Below, in pieces: positions 47,444-50,389 of a stretch of 50,389 bases of DNA. The notes below the pieces were generated by a model. That model saw nothing but the letters and a program-made list of their open reading frames with translations, did not search any database and had not been told where the DNA came from. Made by a program: the position numbers and the translations under genes. The stretch is from Alphaproteobacteria bacterium 41-28 (GTDB lineage: Bacteria > Pseudomonadota > Alphaproteobacteria > UBA9655), in the NCBI GenBank assembly GCA_001897795.1, contig MKUL01000055.1, positions 1-50,389 of the forward strand, read 5' to 3'. Each line of letters begins with the position of its first letter. Within the stretch, counting starts at the first letter, position 1.

Positions 47444-47616
47444 TCCGCCGTCGCGCCGAAGGCGCTAAGGCGTGATGTCACGACGTAGCCCGGATTAATC
47501 CGGGCAGGGTCGGACTAACTAAATAACAGCAGCTACGGCTGGTAAACCAAGAAATCTAATGCGAATACTGGCCCGACGAAACCCCTGATTAAAGCAGGGG
47601 TGAAGGCGGGCTAAAA
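47444..47616 (+). mobile_element. tRNA-linked GIY-YIG element, leader-only relic (copy 2)
   Basis: Directly after tRNA-Asp. Contains AGCTACGGCTGGTAAACCAA, which matches AGCTACGGCTGACAAGCCAA behind tRNA-Ser, and the same right end GAAGGCGGGCTAAAA just where the GIY-YIG start codon would be. Here the reading frame is gone; instead ATTATTCCTCAG follows. Extra palindromes (CCCGGATTAATCCGGG near 47489; ACCCCTGATTAAAGCAGGGGT near 47581) have been added inside. Confidence 0.6.
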
Positions 47617-47668
47617 ATTATTCCTCAGAGCTATGGCGCAATATCCCGACATAGCCCACCTGATAAAA

Positions 47669-50389
47669 TCAGAGGCCACCACGACCTGGGGGAGCTCCAC
47701 GACCTTGAGGCCCTCCTCTTCCTCCTCCACTAGGAGCTGCTCCCCCTTGGCCAGGGGTTTTTTTGAGACTACCGCGACCAGCAAGAACTTCTTTCATATT
47801 TATACCCCGACCTAGGGGAGAGCTCCTTTGAGCCAAAGGTTGTTGATTTCCTAAAGAAGGGGGGGTTACTTGAGGGGGAACAATCGGAGCTCCTGCACCG
47901 GGTGAATTTGCCGGAGGAACAACCGGAGTTCCTGCAGGCCCAGGGTTTTCTTCACTACTTCTACTATCTTGGGTTATGACTCCCTCCCCCTTATCTTTAG
48001 GTCTATGACCCCTAGTGGGGCGTCTTATGGAACCCTCTTCCCTACGAGGCCTACGTTTAAGGGAACCATGATCTAGGTTTCGTCTTTGACTTCCAGAGCT
48101 TTCGATGAATTTTGATAGAACTCCTTTCTGCTTTTCTTCCTCCCCCACTAACTTGTTTATAAGCGCCTGTTTCTCTGGACCTTCTGGCATTTTCATGATA
48201 GCAGCAGCTTCCTCTGGCAAGAAAAATCCTTTTGATTTCCTTTTATGTTTTTTCTCTTCAATTTTTTTCTCTTCCTCTTCCTTCTTCTTCCTGTCTTCTT
48301 CTTTCTTCTTCCTGTCTTCTTCTTTCTTCTTTTTCCTATCTTCCTCTTCCTTCTGCATTTCTTCTCTTAACTTGATAGCACCTTGCATTTCGCTGCTCAG
48401 CTTTCCGTTCTTCTCTTCTGCCTCCTTCTTTCGCGCTGCCTCTGCCTCACTTTCTTTCTCTTCGGCTGCTTTCTTTTTCTTTTCCTCTTCAGCTTTCTTT
48501 ATACGTTCTTTCTCTTCGGTTGCTTTCTTTTCCTCTTCAGCTTTCCTTTTGCGTTCTTTCTCTTCGGCTACTTCCTTTTCCTTTTGAGCTTTCTCTTCCT
48601 GTTTGCGTTTTTTCTCTTCGGCTGCTTCCTTTTCCTTTTGAGCTTTCTCTTCCTGTTTGCGTTTTTTCTCTTCGGCTGCTTTCTTTTTCTTTTCCTCTTT
48701 AGCGTTCTTTTCACGCTTGCGTTCTTCTTCCTTCATTAGCTTTTCTTGGCGCGCCTCTTCTGCCTTACGTTCTTTCTCTGCGTCTTCTTCCTTTTTCTTT
48801 TCCTTTTGAGCTTTCTCTTCCTCTTCCTGTTTGCGTTTTTGTTCTTCCTCCTCCTGCTGCTTTGCTTGACGTGCAGCTTCAACAGCCATCATGGCTTCCT
48901 CAAGGGTTGGTCGTTGACGTGGTGGAGCACTTGAGAGGGACGAAGTCACTGCTTGTTGTTTCTCAGCATTGTGGGTCCCCGCAACAACAGGAATAGGCTT
49001 ACTGGCACTTTCACCCTGTTTAGACTCTTCTGCCTCTTTCTTCAAACGCGCTTTTTTTTCAGCCTCGATGCGGAGGCGTTCCTCTTCCTCCCGCTTCTTC
49101 CGTTCTTCTTCAGCTTCTTTCTTACGACGTTCTTCGGCCTCTTTTACCTGTTGCACATACTGCGTCCTAGCAGCGTTAAGTCTTTCTATTTTTAATTGTG
49201 CTTCTACTTCCTTCTTCCTTTCTTCTTCAAGCCTCTGTTGCTCAAGTTGCTCTTCTTCTTTCCGGCGAGCTTCTTCCTCTTGCTTTTTCTGCTCCACTTC
49301 CTCACGTTGCTTTTGAGCAAGTTGTTCTTGCTCCTCTTTCTGACGACGGCGTTCGGCCTCCCGTCTTAAAGTTTCCATTCTCTTACGTTCTTCTTCAGCT
49401 TCTTTAAGCTTACGCTCTTGGTCTTCTCGTTCCGCTCGCTCTATCAAAAGCTGGCGTTGGCGCTCTTCTGCTGCTTTACGTTGACGCTCTGCTTCTTCAC
49501 GACGAAGCTTTTCAGCACGTTCTGCTTCCTCACGGTTCTTGCGAGCTTCCTCTTCCTGACGTGCTTTTTCTTCTTCCTCACGCTTCTTTCGAGCTTCTTC
49601 CCGCTGACGCTCTTCCTCTTCTCTCTTCAACCGTTCTTCTTCCAGGCGTTGCGCCTCAATCCGCAGACGTTCCTCTTCTTCCTCTCGCTTCTTTCGCGCT
49701 TCTTCCCGCTGGCGCTCTTCCTCATCTCTCTTTAAACGTTCTTCTTCCTGTTTCCTTCTCAGTTCCTCTTCACGGGCCTTTTGCCTTTCCTCTTCCCCCT
49801 GCTTCTTTCGTGCTTCCTCCTCTCGCCTCTTTCTCTCAGCTTCTTCAGCTTCTTTCTGACGAAGCTCTTCTTCCAGACGAGCCCTTTCTTCTTCTCTCTT
49901 CTTTTGCTCTCCTTTTTCACGCCTCAAGCGTTCTTCTTCCTCATGTCTTACACGTTTCTCTTCTTTACGCTTCTCCTTTGCTTCTCTTTTTTGTCTCAAG
50001 CGTTCTTGTTCTTCCTGACGACGCCTGGCTTCAGCTCGCTCCTCTTCCTCACGCTTCTTTTGCACTTCTTCCCGCTGGCGTTCTTCCTCTTCTCTCTTTA
50101 AACTTTCTTCTTCCTCACGCCTTAAACGTTCTTCTTCACGTTTCTCCCTTGCTTCTTCTTCTTCACGAGCTCTTTCTTCTTCTCTCTTCTTTTGCCCTTC
50201 TTCCTCTCGAGCCCTTTCTTCTTCTCGCTTCTTTTGCTCCTCTTCCTCACGCTTTTTTCGGGCTTCTTCCCGTTGACGCTCTTCCTCTTCTTTCTTCAGA
50301 CGTTCTTCTTCCTGACGTTGCGCCTCAATACGCTCACGCGCTTCTTCCTCTTCTCGTTTCTTCCTTGTTTCTTCTGCACGACGTACACG
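47669..50389 (-). CDS. Very long E/K/R-rich coiled-coil protein, partial (5' end beyond window)
   Basis: The frame is open from the stop at 47669-47671 to the window edge, at least 906 codons; a GTG at 50065 is internal, not the start. Residues up to about the last 260 consist almost only of Glu, Lys, Arg, Gln and Ala in blocks such as EEERQREEARKKREEEE, with an i/i+4 opposite-charge pattern expected of a single alpha-helix or long coiled coil. Near-exact repeats occur, including an 18-residue (54-bp) unit near 48560-48680. The C-terminus differs: a conserved-looking helix (EAAAIMKMPEGPEKQALINK), basic patches (GSLKRRPRREEGSIRRPT), a Pro-rich stretch (PVVPPANSPGAGAPIVPP), then INMKEVLAGRGSLKKT and an RGG-type tail. 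Possibly a secreted host-interaction or scaffold protein; no export signal can be judged because the N-terminus is missing. Confidence 0.85.
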   Translation of the reverse strand, partial: RVRRAEETRKKREEEEARERIEAQRQEEERLKKEEEERQREEARKKREEEEQKKREEERAREEEGQKKREEERAREEEEAREKREEERLRREEEESLKREEEERQREEVQKKREEEERAEARRRQEEQERLRQKREAKEKRKEEKRVRHEEEERLRREKGEQKKREEERARLEEELRQKEAEEAERKRREEEARKKQGEEERQKAREEELRRKQEEERLKRDEEERQREEARKKREEEEERLRIEAQRLEEERLKREEEERQREEARKKREEEEKARQEEEARKNREEAERAEKLRREEAERQRKAAEERQRQLLIERAEREDQERKLKEAEEERKRMETLRREAERRRQKEEQEQLAQKQREEVEQKKQEEEARRKEEEQLEQQRLEEERKKEVEAQLKIERLNAARTQYVQQVKEAEERRKKEAEEERKKREEEERLRIEAEKKARLKKEAEESKQGESASKPIPVVAGTHNAEKQQAVTSSLSSAPPRQRPTLEEAMMAVEAARQAKQQEEEEQKRKQEEEEKAQKEKKKEEDAEKERKAEEARQEKLMKEEERKREKNAKEEKKKKAAEEKKRKQEEKAQKEKEAAEEKKRKQEEKAQKEKEVAEEKERKRKAEEEKKATEEKERIKKAEEEKKKKAAEEKESEAEAARKKEAEEKNGKLSSEMQGAIKLREEMQKEEEDRKKKKEEDRKKKEEDRKKKEEEEKKIEEKKHKRKSKGFFLPEEAAAIMKMPEGPEKQALINKLVGEEEKQKGVLSKFIESSGSQRRNLDHGSLKRRPRREEGSIRRPTRGHRPKDKGEGVITQDSRSSEENPGPAGTPVVPPANSPGAGAPIVPPQVTPPSLGNQQPLAQRSSPLGRGINMKEVLAGRGSLKKTPGQGGAAPSGGGRGGPQGRGAPPGRGGL
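48560..48680 (-). repeat. 54-bp direct repeats within the coiled-coil gene
   Basis: The marker CTTCGGCT recurs at 48562, 48616 and 48670, a strict 54-bp period, with nearly identical sequence between. It encodes an 18-residue unit of the type EAAEEKKRKQEEKAQKEK. Other less regular repeats fill the rest of the gene. Confidence 0.85.

Noticed and set aside
47244..47468. 74-codon frame across tRNA-Asp
   Set aside because: It is read through a clear tRNA gene and its promoter.
48105..50101. Several long Ser/Phe/Leu-rich frames on the plus strand
   Set aside because: They are the complement of Glu/Lys/Arg codons of the coiled-coil gene and have no start signals.

Overview
The window looks like a chromosomal piece of an intracellular alphaproteobacterium, most likely from the Holosporales/Rickettsiales-like endosymbionts of protists. 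This is inferred from several things together: moderately AT-rich DNA, alphaproteobacterial gene neighbourhoods (recF-gyrB, rlpA-dac-tmk, holB near metG), an unusually large share of lineage-specific exported proteins (14 unrecognised products with signal peptides), eukaryote-like repeat proteins (leucine-rich repeats, long charged coiled coil), and many short palindromic intergenic repeats. No rRNA, CRISPR array, phage module or intact insertion sequence was seen. Species cannot be named from the sequence alone.

Layout. 0.2-4.5 kb: an RND efflux adaptor and permease, split by a 174-bp palindromic element. 4.5-11.3 kb: mostly minus strand, with two small exported proteins, metG, a large exported protein with a possible phosphoribosyltransferase-like motif, holB, and a repeat-containing exported protein. 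11.7-18.3 kb: an exported protein with a histone-H1-like tail, idi, an MFS carrier, a class A penicillin-binding protein, and tdk overlapping it tail to tail. 18.5-19 kb: tRNA-Ser(GGA) with a decayed GIY-YIG element directly behind it. 19.2-24.5 kb: a cysteine-patterned mini-protein, beta carbonic anhydrase, a Bcr/CflA-type carrier, two exported proteins (one with leucine-rich repeats) and an exported rhodanese. 24.8-29.3 kb: rlpA, a D,D-carboxypeptidase and tmk in one run, then a disordered exported protein. 29.7-36 kb: gyrB, recF, a duplicated-domain exported protein and typA, all on the minus strand. 36-40.5 kb: a YddA/SbmA-like ABC exporter, a cluster of nested palindromes, and a 738-aa exported unknown. 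40.8-46.4 kb: a proline-rich minisatellite gene broken by two one-base deletions, running into a complete putrescine importer operon potFGHI. 46.5-50.4 kb: a small exported protein, tRNA-Asp(GTC) with a second relic of the same tRNA-linked element, and the 3' part of a very long E/K/R-rich coiled-coil gene that leaves the window.

How it fits together. The housekeeping part covers DNA replication and topology (holB, gyrB, recF), thymidine salvage and dTTP synthesis (tdk, tmk), peptidoglycan assembly and trimming (class A PBP, carboxypeptidase, RlpA), translation (metG, typA, two tRNAs), isoprenoid balance (idi) and transport (RND, two MFS, an ABC exporter, PotFGHI). Import of putrescine and salvage of thymidine fit a host-dependent life. 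Lineage-specific exported proteins sit between the housekeeping genes and have apparently broken up the ancestral rlpA-dac-tmk-holB-metG order.

Strongest leads: a tRNA 3'-end-associated GIY-YIG element present as two relics; the secreted protein with a 78-residue basic tail; the coiled-coil protein whose C-terminus combines a proline-rich segment, an LKKT motif and RGG repeats; the twin C-x3-C mini-protein; the frameshifted proline-rich locus upstream of potF; and a GyrB with glycine in place of serine in the EGDSAGG motif.
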